DNA from: CAYOBW01 sp964402115
GTDB taxonomy: Bacteria; Verrucomicrobiota; Kiritimatiellia; UBA8416; CAYOBW01
Assembly: GCA_964402115.1 (NCBI GenBank)
Contig: CAYOBW010000288.1
Span: 1 to 9,513, forward strand
Direction: 5' to 3'
Length of the DNA: 9,513 bases
Position numbers and translations under genes: made by a program. Below are positions 1 to 7,009 of the stretch, piece after piece; within the stretch, counting starts at the first letter, position 1; every line of letters starts with the position of its first letter. Under the pieces are notes generated by a model. That model was not told the DNA's origin and made no database searches. It worked only from the letters and a program-made list of their open reading frames with translations.

Positions 1-1005
1 GCCCAGTTGGATGCGGATGTCGAAGTGGAACCCCGCCTTGCCCGTAATGTCCTTGCCGAGCAGACCGGCCTTGCGCCGCCGCGCCAGCACATCGAGCAGG
101 AACGCGTGCAGGTAGACGTATTCGGCACGCAGGTACAGGATGCCGGTGTCGGCGCCCACCGCGTAGCCGGCGATGGTCATGCCCTCGATCATGAGATCGG
201 GGCACTCGGTGAGCACGACGCGGTCCTTGAACGTGCCGGGTTCGCCCTCGTCCGCGTTGCAGATGATGTAGCGCTGCTGGCCGCTGGCCTGCCGCGTGAA
301 GTCCCACTTCATGCCGGTGGGGAAGCCGGCGCCGCCGCGGCCGCGCAGGCGGGAGGTCTTGATGTCGCGGATGACTTCGGCCGGCGACATGGCCAGCGCG
401 TTCTTCAGCGCCGCGCCGTTCTGGAAGTCGGCGAAGACCACAGGGCCCTTCTTGCGCAGGTTGTTGACGACCATCGTGCGCACCAGTTCGTGCGCGTTGT
501 TGCCGTCTCCCAGCGTCTTCACGAGCTCCGCCGCCGTGCCCTGCGCCTTCAGCGCGCGCGCCAGCCGGCGGGCCTTGTCCGTGTCGAGATTCGTGACGAC
601 CGTGTCATTCACCAGCGCGGCGGGCGCCTGGTCGCACATGCCGATACACGGCGTGTGCTCGAGCGTGATGGCGCCATCGGGCGTGGTCTGGCCCACGGCG
701 ATGCCCAGCTCGGCGACGAACGCCTGCTCGACCGCCGCCGCCCCGTTCATCTCGTCGATCACGTCGTTGCAGAGACGCACGACGACAGCGCCCTTCTGCC
801 GCTCGGACAGGAAGGCGTAGAAGGAGACCACGCTCTCGACCTCGACGCGATGGGAGCCGACCTCCTTCGCGATCAGGTCCAGCGCGGCGCCCGGCACGCA
901 GCCGAACTCCTTCTGTACGGCACGCACGATGTCCATCATGCGGGTGCGGTCATTCCCGCTTTCCCGGCAGACGGTCTCTACATAGGTCTTGAGGTTCTTG
1001 CTCAT
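1..1005 (-). CDS. Fused NuoE-NuoF (HoxF-like) NADH-binding subunit, 5' part only
   Basis: The first 335 codons are present and the gene runs off the left edge. Residues about 1-160 are a NuoE-type thioredoxin-like [2Fe-2S] domain with ligands C79, C120 and C124. Residues about 165-335 begin a NuoF-type flavoprotein domain, with the FMN/NADH glycine loop GRGGAGFPTGMKW at 222-234 and CNADEGEPGTFKDR at 249-262. In this family NADH is oxidised at FMN and electrons pass to Fe-S clusters. Such subunits serve NAD-reducing [NiFe] hydrogenase (HoxF), bifurcating [FeFe] hydrogenase, formate dehydrogenase or complex I. The partner genes that would decide lie outside the window. The NuoF C-terminal 4Fe-4S region is also outside. 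The start is the ATG at 1005, with GAGAGG six bases upstream; an in-frame ATG at 1011 abuts that site and is less likely. Oddity: the second NuoE cysteine (C-x4-C) is aspartate, D84. The family call is firm; the partner complex is unknown. Confidence 0.9.
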   Translation of the reverse strand, partial: MSKNLKTYVETVCRESGNDRTRMMDIVRAVQKEFGCVPGAALDLIAKEVGSHRVEVESVVSFYAFLSERQKGAVVVRLCNDVIDEMNGAAAVEQAFVAELGIAVGQTTPDGAITLEHTPCIGMCDQAPAALVNDTVVTNLDTDKARRLARALKAQGTAAELVKTLGDGNNAHELVRTMVVNNLRKKGPVVFADFQNGAALKNALAMSPAEVIRDIKTSRLRGRGGAGFPTGMKWDFTRQASGQQRYIICNADEGEPGTFKDRVVLTECPDLMIEGMTIAGYAVGADTGILYLRAEYVYLHAFLLDVLARRRKAGLLGKDITGKAGFHFDIRIQLG

Positions 1006-1114
1006 CGGCATCCTCTCGTTGCATTGGATGAACACAAGCGGTGTCCTTCCCGTGATCACACGATTTCACACTTTCGTGCTACACGGCTTGGCCACCGGCG
1101 GAAAACGTGAAAAA

Positions 1115-1142
1115 ATTAACGGTTAGGCGGGTTTAATGTCAA
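1115..1142 (-). promoter_or_regulatory. Candidate sigma70-type promoter for the NuoE-NuoF fusion gene
   Basis: On the minus strand there is a perfect TTGACA (1142-1137), a 16-bp spacer and GTTAAT (1120-1115; 4 of 6 matches to TATAAT). It would give a leader of roughly 100 nt before the ATG at 1005. A short dyad, GCGG-TATAT-CCGC (1143-1155), abuts the -35 and could be an operator. The gene upstream on the same strand ends at 1198, so a separate promoter is expected here. Seen as consensus matches only. Confidence 0.5.
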
Positions 1143-1197
1143 GCGGTATATCCGCAAAATGATGGCGCCCCGCCCTTTTGCGCGCCGGCCGTGGGCC

Positions 1198-2577
1198 TCA
1201 GTCCGCGCGCAGGGCCAGCGCGGCCAGGGCCGTGGCGTAGACGGGGCCGCCCACGCCGCTCCAGCGGTCCGGCACGGCCCACATGCCGGCTTCCGCGTCG
1301 CCGCGCCGCTGCAGGGCCAGCAGGCGTTGGCGTGCGGCCGTGCGTACGGTCGTGGAGGTCGTGTCGCGCGCGAGCAGGAGCGCTTCGCTGGCGAAGAAGG
1401 CCTGGTAGAAGTCGGGGGCGGAGGGTGCGTTCGCCAGCGACTGCCGCACGGCGGGCAGCATGGCCGCGACCAGCCGGCGGCTGGCGGGGTGGTTGTCGCG
1501 GAGGAAACAGACGGCGCCGGCGGCGGTCAGCGTGTCCGAGTCGGCCGGCGCGGCCGCGGTGCTTGCGTAGCCCATGCGCCCGTCGCCGTTGACGGCCAGG
1601 CGCAGCCACTGCAGCCCGCGTTCGACGCTCGGCTGCGCGGCCGGGTGGCCCAACCGGGCGGCGCGGTGCAGCGCCAGCAGCGGCCACAGGGTCGCGCCGG
1701 TATTGACGGCGCCGGCTGGAGCGTGCCAGTAGCCCCAGCCGCCGCTGGCGTCCTGCGCACCGGTCAGACACGCCACGCCGCGCGCGGCGGCCGCCTGCCA
1801 GAGGGCGTTGCTGGTGCGCGCGCAGGCTTCCAGGATCGCCAACGTGGCCATGCCCTGGTTGTAGGGTGCGCCGGCACAGGCGGGCCCGAACAGCCCGTCA
1901 GCCCCCTGCCGGCTGACCAGGTAGTCGACGCCCCGCCGGACGGCCGGAGCGTGGGCTGGGGACGGGGTGGCTGGTGCGTCGTTCAGCAGCGCCAGCAGGG
2001 CGAGCCCGGACACGCCGATGTCATAGGTGTCGAGACCGCCCATGGTGCCGGCTCGCCAACCGCCGTCGGGTTGTTGCACGCGGCACAACCATGCCCTGGC
2101 CTGCACGCAGGCGTCTGCCGGCTGGAGGGGCGTCTCTGCGCGGACGGGAGTCCTCTCGCTCACGGGGGCGGTGTCTGACGCAGAGGGGGTGGGGAGCCAA
2201 CCCGCGCGCCGCGCTTCCAGGGCGATGATGGTCAGGCTGAGCAACAGCACGAGAGTGGCGGCGAGTCGCCGGAGATGCGCGGGCCAGCGCATGGGTTGCG
2301 GAAGGAACTGCGCGGGGGGCGCGTCGTTGTCAATCGACACCTGCGCCAGGATGCGCTGGGCCAGTTCAGGGGGGCAGGTTAGCTCGGGTGCGTTCCGCAG
2401 GCGGGTCACCACGACACGAGCGTCCGCCAAAGCCTGCCCGCACGCTGCACAGCCGGCAGCGTGGTCCTCGAACGCCTTGCCCGCGTCCGGCGCCAGGCGT
2501 CCCAGCGCATAGGCCGTTGCGTCCAGAGCGTGCGGGCAGTCCGGTTGCACCTCTCCGATATCACGCGTTACTTGCAT
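1198..2577 (-). CDS. Zinc-type anti-sigma factor fused to a squalene-cyclase-like alpha/alpha toroid
   Basis: This 459-residue protein has three parts. Residues 1-80 are a ZAS-type anti-sigma domain with the H39-x3-C43-x2-C46 zinc motif and an upstream C14/H16 as possible fourth ligand. One hydrophobic helix spans about 103-120. From about 150 to the end there is an alpha-helical repeat domain of the prenyltransferase/squalene-oxidase type, with four or more repeats carrying DGGW, DGLFG, SGGWGYW and DGRMGY signatures. In this class of proteins the N-terminus holds the ECF sigma factor at the membrane, and here the toroid would face the periplasm as the sensory part. The cyclase DxDD acid motif is not seen, so an enzyme role in hopanoid synthesis is unlikely. 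The ATG lies inside the sigma gene (17-nt overlap), which suggests translational coupling and fits a weak ribosome site. The toroid's ligand is unknown. Confidence 0.85.
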   Translation of the reverse strand: MQVTRDIGEVQPDCPHALDATAYALGRLAPDAGKAFEDHAAGCAACGQALADARVVVTRLRNAPELTCPPELAQRILAQVSIDNDAPPAQFLPQPMRWPAHLRRLAATLVLLLSLTIIALEARRAGWLPTPSASDTAPVSERTPVRAETPLQPADACVQARAWLCRVQQPDGGWRAGTMGGLDTYDIGVSGLALLALLNDAPATPSPAHAPAVRRGVDYLVSRQGADGLFGPACAGAPYNQGMATLAILEACARTSNALWQAAAARGVACLTGAQDASGGWGYWHAPAGAVNTGATLWPLLALHRAARLGHPAAQPSVERGLQWLRLAVNGDGRMGYASTAAAPADSDTLTAAGAVCFLRDNHPASRRLVAAMLPAVRQSLANAPSAPDFYQAFFASEALLLARDTTSTTVRTAARQRLLALQRRGDAEAGMWAVPDRWSGVGGPVYATALAALALRAD

Positions 2578-3097
2578 CGAAAAAGGCCCTCAAGTTGTTC
2601 ATGGCTAAAAACATACGAGACTTCACCGTTCCGACCGGGATGTCCAGGATCTCGGCCACTTCCTCGTAACCTAACCCCTGGAAGACGGCCAGCACCACCA
2701 CATCCCGCAACTTCCCGGGCAGCTGCTCCAGCGCTCGATCCACATCCAGGCGCGCGTGCAGCCGCGCCATGTCCCCGTCGTGCGCGGTCTCCGCCTCCGC
2801 TGCGTACGCCTCGCTCCATACCTCCGCGCGCTTGATCTTCCGCAGTCGGTCAATCCAGACATGTCGGGCCACCGTGTACAGGAAGGTCGTGAACTTCGCA
2901 GTCGGCGCATACCGTTGTCGGTAGCCGAAAACGCGGATCAGCGTTTCCTGCACGAGGTCCTCTGTTTCCGTATAAGCGCCCAACCGGGCGAAAAAGTTCA
3001 GTAACGGTTGTTGATGGCGGTGCACGAGGACGCTGAAGGCGGCTTGATCGCCCGCCTGCACGCGCTGCATAAGCTGGATGTCGTCCAACGTGTCCAT
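2561..3097 (-). CDS. ECF-type RNA polymerase sigma factor (sigma70 family)
   Basis: This 178-residue protein has only sigma regions 2 and 4, as ECF factors do. Region 2 lies at about 20-95, with the DLVQETLIRVF core-binding helix and the TFLYTVARHVWIDRLRK stretch that contacts the -10 element. Region 4 lies at about 120-172, with the helix-turn-helix YEEVAEILDIPVGTVKSRM that reads the -35. It would direct RNA polymerase to stress-type promoters when released by its anti-sigma factor, which is the overlapping downstream gene. The ATG at 3097 follows a G-rich site (GGTGGGG). No ECF-style GGAAC -35 was seen in the upstream gap, so autoregulation is not evident from sequence. The family is secure; the subgroup and regulon are not assigned. 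Confidence 0.95.
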   Translation of the reverse strand: MDTLDDIQLMQRVQAGDQAAFSVLVHRHQQPLLNFFARLGAYTETEDLVQETLIRVFGYRQRYAPTAKFTTFLYTVARHVWIDRLRKIKRAEVWSEAYAAEAETAHDGDMARLHARLDVDRALEQLPGKLRDVVVLAVFQGLGYEEVAEILDIPVGTVKSRMFLAMNNLRAFFDASNA

Positions 3098-3116
3098 GGC
3101 ACCCCACCGCCCGGAC

Positions 3117-3146
3117 CTAGTACGCGTTCTGGCTCACGCGCGTCAA
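3117..3146 (-). promoter_or_regulatory. Weak candidate promoter for the sigma/anti-sigma operon
   Basis: On the minus strand TTGACG (3146-3141) is followed after 18 bp by TACTAG (3122-3117), about 20 bp upstream of the ATG at 3097. The -35 is good (5 of 6) but the -10 matches only 3 of 6. A GC-rich inverted repeat, GCGCGC-CGCA-GCGCGC, lies just upstream at 3162-3177. A non-housekeeping promoter in the same gap is equally possible. Confidence 0.3.
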
Positions 3147-3243
3147 TCACAGAAAGGCCCCGCGCGCCGCAGCGCGCCGCGCCGTCGGGAGTCGCTTCCG
3201 CCGAAAACCCTCTGAGGCCGCGGTGCGGGCGCACAGCAAGAGC

Positions 3244-3271
3244 TTGACTCCGTCCGTCCGGGAATTATCGT
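3244..3271 (+). promoter_or_regulatory. Candidate promoter for the kinase-reductase-rhodanese gene
   Basis: TTGACT (3244-3249, 5 of 6) and TATCGT (3266-3271, 4 of 6) are separated by 16 bp. A transcript starting near 3278 would have a leader of about 40 nt with a strong ribosome site, GGAGG at 3306-3310. The position also argues against translation starting at the GTG at 3270, which would lie within the promoter. Confidence 0.45.
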
Positions 3272-3317
3272 GGTGCCCTTAAGAGCCCTGCGCAGTACGG
3301 CAGGTGGAGGAAGCGCC

Positions 3318-5759
3318 ATGTCGCATGAGAAGGACTTGATCAGCGAGCAGTTTCAGTCCGATCCCGTGAAGCTCGCGTCGCTGATTGCGCACCAGTTGCA
3401 GGGGCCGCTCAATGCCGTCAACGCCGCGTTGCAGGCGGTGCTGGGCGAGTACACGGGACCGTTGCTGCCGCAGCAACGGGGGCCGCTCGAGAAGGCCGGA
3501 GAGCGGTGTGACGAGGCGATCCGCTCCGTCCGCCGCATGCTCGCCATCATCCGCGCAACGGCCGAGGACGGGCCGGAAAGTGCGCCGGCCGCGCTGGAGA
3601 ACGTCGTGCGCCAGGTCTACATGCACTACGTGGATGAGGCGGCCCGGCAGGCGATCGCGTTCGATCTGAGCACCGACATCGTGGGCGTGGCCGTCCGGAT
3701 CCACGAGCCGGCTTTCGTCGAGATGGTGAGCGCCCTTGTCAGCAACGCCCTGAAGTACACGCCCGAGCACGGCCGCGTGCAGCTTGCCACGGCGCCCGGG
3801 GAGACGCCGGACCGGGTGCGGGTGATCGTCACGGACTCCGGCCCCGGCGTGCCGGAGAACGAGCGCGAGCGCATCTTCACGTTGTTCTATCGCTCCGCCG
3901 CTGCGCGCGAATCGGGGCGGCCCGGGGTCGGACTGGGTCTGGCGTTCGTGAAGAGCGCGGCGGTGTCGGCGGGCGGACGGGTCTGGGTCCAGTCCGCCCC
4001 GCAGGGCGGCGCCGAGTTCGTGCTCGAGTTACCGGTGGCCGAACGGCTGAGCGCCCCGGGCGCGGAACGGCCGGCGGTCGCGCCCAGCCTGCGGGTCGTG
4101 GTGATCGGCGGCGTAACGGCAGGCCCCAAGGCGGCGGCGCGCATCATCCGGCTGAAGCCGGACGCGGATGTGACGGTGGTGGACCGTGGCAGCATCCTGT
4201 CGTACGCCGGCTGCGGGCTGCCGTACTACGTCGCGGGCACGGTGCGCGACCAGAAAGACCTGATTTCCAGTTCCGCCGGCATTGTCCGCGATCCGGTCTT
4301 CTTCCGCAAGGTGATGAACGTGCACCTGCACAACCGCACCGAGGTATTCGAAATCGATCGTGCCGGCAAGCGGGTGCATGCGCGGGACGTCGGTTCGGGG
4401 CGCACGTTCTGGCTGCCGTATGACCGGCTCCTGCTGACGGCCGGCGCGAAGGCCGTGGTGCCACCGGCGCTGCGCACGAACCTGAAGCATGTTTTCACGC
4501 TGCACGGCGTGCGGGATGCGGAGGGCATTCGTGCCGCGCTGGCCGGCAACTACGCGCGCGACGTGGTCATTGTCGGTGGTGGCCTGATTGGAATCGAGAT
4601 GACCGAGGCACTGGTCAGCAAGGGCGCGCGCGTGACGATCTTGGAGCAGGCGCCGCAGATCCTGCCCATTCTCGACCCCGACATGGCGGTTTTGGTCGAG
4701 CGGCACCTCGAAGCCCACGGCGTACGCATTGTGACGGGCGCAGACGTGCGCGGCTTCGAGGGGGAGGGGACCGTTTCCGGGGTGGTCAGTTCGCGCGGCA
4801 CGTTCCCCGCCGACCTGGTTATTCTCGCGTGCGGGATCGTGCCCGAAGTGGCGTTGGCCCGGCAGGCTGGACTGGAACTGGGCGAGACGGGCGCGATCAA
4901 GGTGGATGCCGGCATGCGTACGTCCGACCCCGACATCCTGGCCGCGGGGGATTGCACGGAGACGGTGCATCTCCTGACCGGCGCGCCGTTTTACTACCCG
5001 ATGGGGACGACCGCGGCCAAGCAGGGGCGCGTGGCCGCCGCCAACCTGTGCGGGGGGACGGAGACTTTCCCGGGGGTGCTGGGCTCGAGCATCTGCAAGG
5101 TGTTCGATTTCACGGCGGCGCGCACGGGGTTGGGCGAGGGCGAGGCGCGCGCGCGCGGACTGGATGTGGAAACGGTGATCGTGCCCGGCCTGGATCGCAC
5201 GCATTTCATGCCGGCTGCACGCCTGCTGCTGCTCAAGCTGATCGTGGACCGGACCACCCGGCGACTGCTGGGCGTTCAGGCGACGGGACCGGGCGCGGCC
5301 GACAAGCGGATTGACGTGGCGGCCACGGCGATCACAGCCGGGCTGACGGTTGACCAGGTCGCCAATCTCGATCTCGCCTACGCCCCGCCCTATGCCACCG
5401 CGATGGACAGCCTGATTACGGCCTGCAACGTGGCGCGGAACAAGCTGTCCGGCGCGTTGCGGGGCATCCGCGCCGACGAACTGCATCGGCTGATGCAAGC
5501 ACGCGCGGACTTCCTGCTGCTGGACGTGCGCACCCCGCAGGAACAGGATCAGGGGCACTTGCGCGGGTCGCAGCTCATTCCCCTGGGGGCTTTGCGCGCG
5601 AAGACGCCCGAGTTGCCGAAGGACAAGCTGGTGGTCACGTACTGCGACATCGGCCTGCGCGGCTACGAGGCGGCGCTGATGCTGACGGCCGCAGGGTGCG
5701 CCGATGTGCGCACCTTGGAAGGCGGGCTGGCCGTGTGGCCCCACGAGTTGATCAGCTGA
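3318..5759 (+). CDS. Histidine kinase core - CoA-disulfide/persulfide reductase - rhodanese fusion
   Basis: This 813-residue cytosolic protein has three modules. Residues 1-240 are a histidine-kinase core: H-box IAHQLQGPLN with H25, N-box SNALKYTP with N143, G1 box DSGPG (173-177) and G2 box GVGLGLA (203-209). Residues about 258-710 are a FAD- and NAD(P)H-dependent disulfide reductase of the CoA-disulfide reductase/NADH oxidase family. It has GGVTAG (264-269), the redox cysteine C299 in AGCGLPYY, NAD loop GGGLIG (420-425), DILAAGDC (539-546) and the AYAPPY motif. Residues 716-813 are a rhodanese with C776 in YCDIGLRGY. The reductase plus rhodanese matches CoADR-Rhd/Npsr enzymes, which reduce CoA or glutathione persulfides and polysulfide. 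No membrane helix, sensor or receiver domain is seen. The start is ATG 3318, with GGAGG seven bases upstream; a GTG at 3270 is rejected. Domain calls are firm; sulfur-redox sensing is inference. The residue after H25 is Q instead of the usual E/D. Confidence 0.93.
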   Translation: MSHEKDLISEQFQSDPVKLASLIAHQLQGPLNAVNAALQAVLGEYTGPLLPQQRGPLEKAGERCDEAIRSVRRMLAIIRATAEDGPESAPAALENVVRQVYMHYVDEAARQAIAFDLSTDIVGVAVRIHEPAFVEMVSALVSNALKYTPEHGRVQLATAPGETPDRVRVIVTDSGPGVPENERERIFTLFYRSAAARESGRPGVGLGLAFVKSAAVSAGGRVWVQSAPQGGAEFVLELPVAERLSAPGAERPAVAPSLRVVVIGGVTAGPKAAARIIRLKPDADVTVVDRGSILSYAGCGLPYYVAGTVRDQKDLISSSAGIVRDPVFFRKVMNVHLHNRTEVFEIDRAGKRVHARDVGSGRTFWLPYDRLLLTAGAKAVVPPALRTNLKHVFTLHGVRDAEGIRAALAGNYARDVVIVGGGLIGIEMTEALVSKGARVTILEQAPQILPILDPDMAVLVERHLEAHGVRIVTGADVRGFEGEGTVSGVVSSRGTFPADLVILACGIVPEVALARQAGLELGETGAIKVDAGMRTSDPDILAAGDCTETVHLLTGAPFYYPMGTTAAKQGRVAAANLCGGTETFPGVLGSSICKVFDFTAARTGLGEGEARARGLDVETVIVPGLDRTHFMPAARLLLLKLIVDRTTRRLLGVQATGPGAADKRIDVAATAITAGLTVDQVANLDLAYAPPYATAMDSLITACNVARNKLSGALRGIRADELHRLMQARADFLLLDVRTPQEQDQGHLRGSQLIPLGALRAKTPELPKDKLVVTYCDIGLRGYEAALMLTAAGCADVRTLEGGLAVWPHELIS

Positions 5760-5771
5760 CGCGGGCCTGGA

Positions 5772-6440
5772 CTAACGATTGGCGGGCAGATCCTTGGCTG
5801 CCCCGGCTTTCTTGGGCTCAGGCTTCGCCTCGGCGTCGGGCGCCGCTTCTTCCTCGACAACTGGCTTGGCGCCGCCGGGACCGGCTGTTTGGGAAGATAT
5901 CAGCTTCTCCAACTGCTCTTCGAATAGCGCAACGGCCTGCAACTTAAGGTCTTCCTTCTCCCGCTCGCGGCTCTCCTGCTCCTTCATCTTGCGTTCGAAG
6001 GAACTGCGCTGATCCCCGCGCACCGAGCGCATGTCGCGCTGTCTGCGTTCCTTCTCCTTGTCCTGACGCTTCATCTCGGAGTCCGACTCCTGCTCCTCAA
6101 GCTTGGCCATCTTCGCTTCGGCCGTGCCGGCATCCCTGAACCGTCCCAGCAGTTTAACCTGCTTCTCCTTGATGGCACTCCCGGGGAAAGGCGTCTTGGC
6201 CGTCTCCTGATTGGCCTTCCAGGCTGCTTCGGTCATCAGCAGCGCCTTGCGAAACAGGCGCACCTCGTCCTTGGCCTTCTTGTCGTAGGCCCGGTACTCG
6301 TCCGCGTTCATGACGCGGTACTCATCAGCACCCGCGTACGTGCACACCTTCAGCAAAACCGCAGGCTGGCTGACTTCCGCCACTCCGCACAGGCCCGACA
6401 GACTGACTCCCGCCACCAGTAAACATATGCTCTTCTTCAT
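5772..6440 (-). CDS. Secreted charged coiled-coil protein of unknown function
   Basis: This 222-residue protein is not a family I recognise. Residues 1-21 look like a signal peptide: MKK, a hydrophobic stretch, and a likely cut after GVA at 21. C18 is preceded by G-L rather than a good lipobox, so a lipoprotein is less likely. Residues about 28-110 carry a doubled DEYR motif and a lysine-rich helix. Residues about 110-185 are a long, highly charged E/K/R/Q helical stretch, probably coiled coil. The tail is rich in A, P, E and K. The start is the ATG at 6440, with GAGGAGG upstream; an upstream in-frame start at 6467 would place nine charged residues before the signal. It lies 42 bp downstream of the NifU-like gene on the same strand and may be co-transcribed. 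It converges with the kinase fusion, leaving 12 bp between stop codons. Confidence 0.8.
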   Translation of the reverse strand: MKKSICLLVAGVSLSGLCGVAEVSQPAVLLKVCTYAGADEYRVMNADEYRAYDKKAKDEVRLFRKALLMTEAAWKANQETAKTPFPGSAIKEKQVKLLGRFRDAGTAEAKMAKLEEQESDSEMKRQDKEKERRQRDMRSVRGDQRSSFERKMKEQESREREKEDLKLQAVALFEEQLEKLISSQTAGPGGAKPVVEEEAAPDAEAKPEPKKAGAAKDLPANR

Positions 6441-6482
6441 GCCGCCGCACCTCCTCGCCGCTCGCACTTCGCCCGTATCGCT

Positions 6483-6704
6483 TTACATCACGCGCTCAAC
6501 GGTGATCGCCGGATCCACCTGGTCGCGCAACATGCGCTCGATACCCTGTTTCAACGTGATCATCGCATGCGGGCAACCGCCGCAGGCGCCTCGCAGCTTG
6601 ACTTTTGCCGTCGTGCCCACGATCTCCACGACCTCCAGGTCGCCGCCGTCAGCCTGCAGCATGGACCGCATGGACTCCAGTTTTGCGCGGATCTTTTCTT
6701 CCAT
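6483..6704 (-). CDS. NifU C-terminal-domain Fe-S cluster scaffold/carrier protein
   Basis: This 73-residue protein is a stand-alone NifU-like (Nfu) domain. It has the LQADGGDLEVVEI strand region and the C41-x2-C44 motif in GACGGCPHAM. Members bind a 4Fe-4S or 2Fe-2S cluster between two subunits and pass it to apo-proteins in the cytosol. About 70 residues is usual for the single-domain form. The ATG at 6704 follows a GAGGGAG-type site. No IscS/SufS or IscU/SufU gene is beside it. It could supply clusters to enzymes such as the NADH module in this window, but adjacency alone does not show this. Confidence 0.93.
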   Translation of the reverse strand: MEEKIRAKLESMRSMLQADGGDLEVVEIVGTTAKVKLRGACGGCPHAMITLKQGIERMLRDQVDPAITVERVM

Positions 6705-6947
6705 GGCCCTACTCCCTCTCGAGTTGTTGCCTCACACCGTCAATGTCCGCTCAATATCCCACCACGCGAGCGAGGAATCAAGGACAAACCAGCCCTTCGC
6801 CTGATCGTCCGGCGTTGCCGGGGCTGCGTGTGGCGAGGGGGATCTGCGACCCGACGTGAAAGGCTTGCGCCACTGGCCTGGACCCTGACACGCCGGGTCG
6901 TGGACCGCCGGAAGCGGATGCCCCAGCCCCCGAGCCGGTGACTGCCG
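6705..6947. other. Intergenic stretch without a convincing gene; weak minus-strand promoter
   Basis: The stretch from the NifU-like start to the RRM gene terminator holds open frames but none with a ribosome site or a recognisable product. On the minus strand TTGATT (6781-6776) and GATATT (6758-6753) are 17 bp apart, each 4 of 6 to consensus, about 50 bp before the NifU-like ATG. This is the best candidate promoter for that gene and the coiled-coil gene. Confidence 0.35.
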
Positions 6948-6985
6948 AAAAAAACGGCCTCCCGTGCCGAAACACGGAAGGCCGT
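6948..6985 (-). terminator. Intrinsic terminator of the RRM protein gene
   Basis: Read on the minus strand, a 13-bp stem (6985-6973 with 6966-6954, one G-U pair) closes a 6-nt loop and is followed directly by seven T residues (6954-6948, the first also closing the stem). It lies about 25 bp beyond the stop codon of the RRM gene. No T-run follows the stem on the plus strand, so it works in one direction. Confidence 0.92.
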
Positions 6986-7009
6986 CCGAATACACACTAA
7001 AGCGTCAAG

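Noticed and set aside
1045..1075. CRP- or Rex-like operator upstream of the NADH subunit
   Set aside because: The half-sites TGTGA and TCACG are 10 bp apart, which fits neither the 6-bp CRP spacing nor the Rex palindrome.
7..1110. 367-codon plus-strand open frame at the left edge
   Set aside because: The minus strand encodes an unmistakable NuoE-NuoF protein with all family motifs; the plus frame is its antisense shadow.
1198..2140. Toroid as a true squalene-hopene cyclase
   Set aside because: The domain is too short for a cyclase, lacks a visible DxDD motif and is attached to an anti-sigma domain and membrane helix.
3270..3317. GTG start giving a 16-residue longer kinase fusion
   Set aside because: The GTG falls in the candidate -10 region, has no ribosome site, and the ATG at 3318 has an ideal GGAGG seven bases upstream.
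4029..5744. 571-codon open frame antisense to the reductase
   Set aside because: It is a shadow of the GC-biased coding strand; it has no domain-like sequence and the plus-strand gene has complete motifs.
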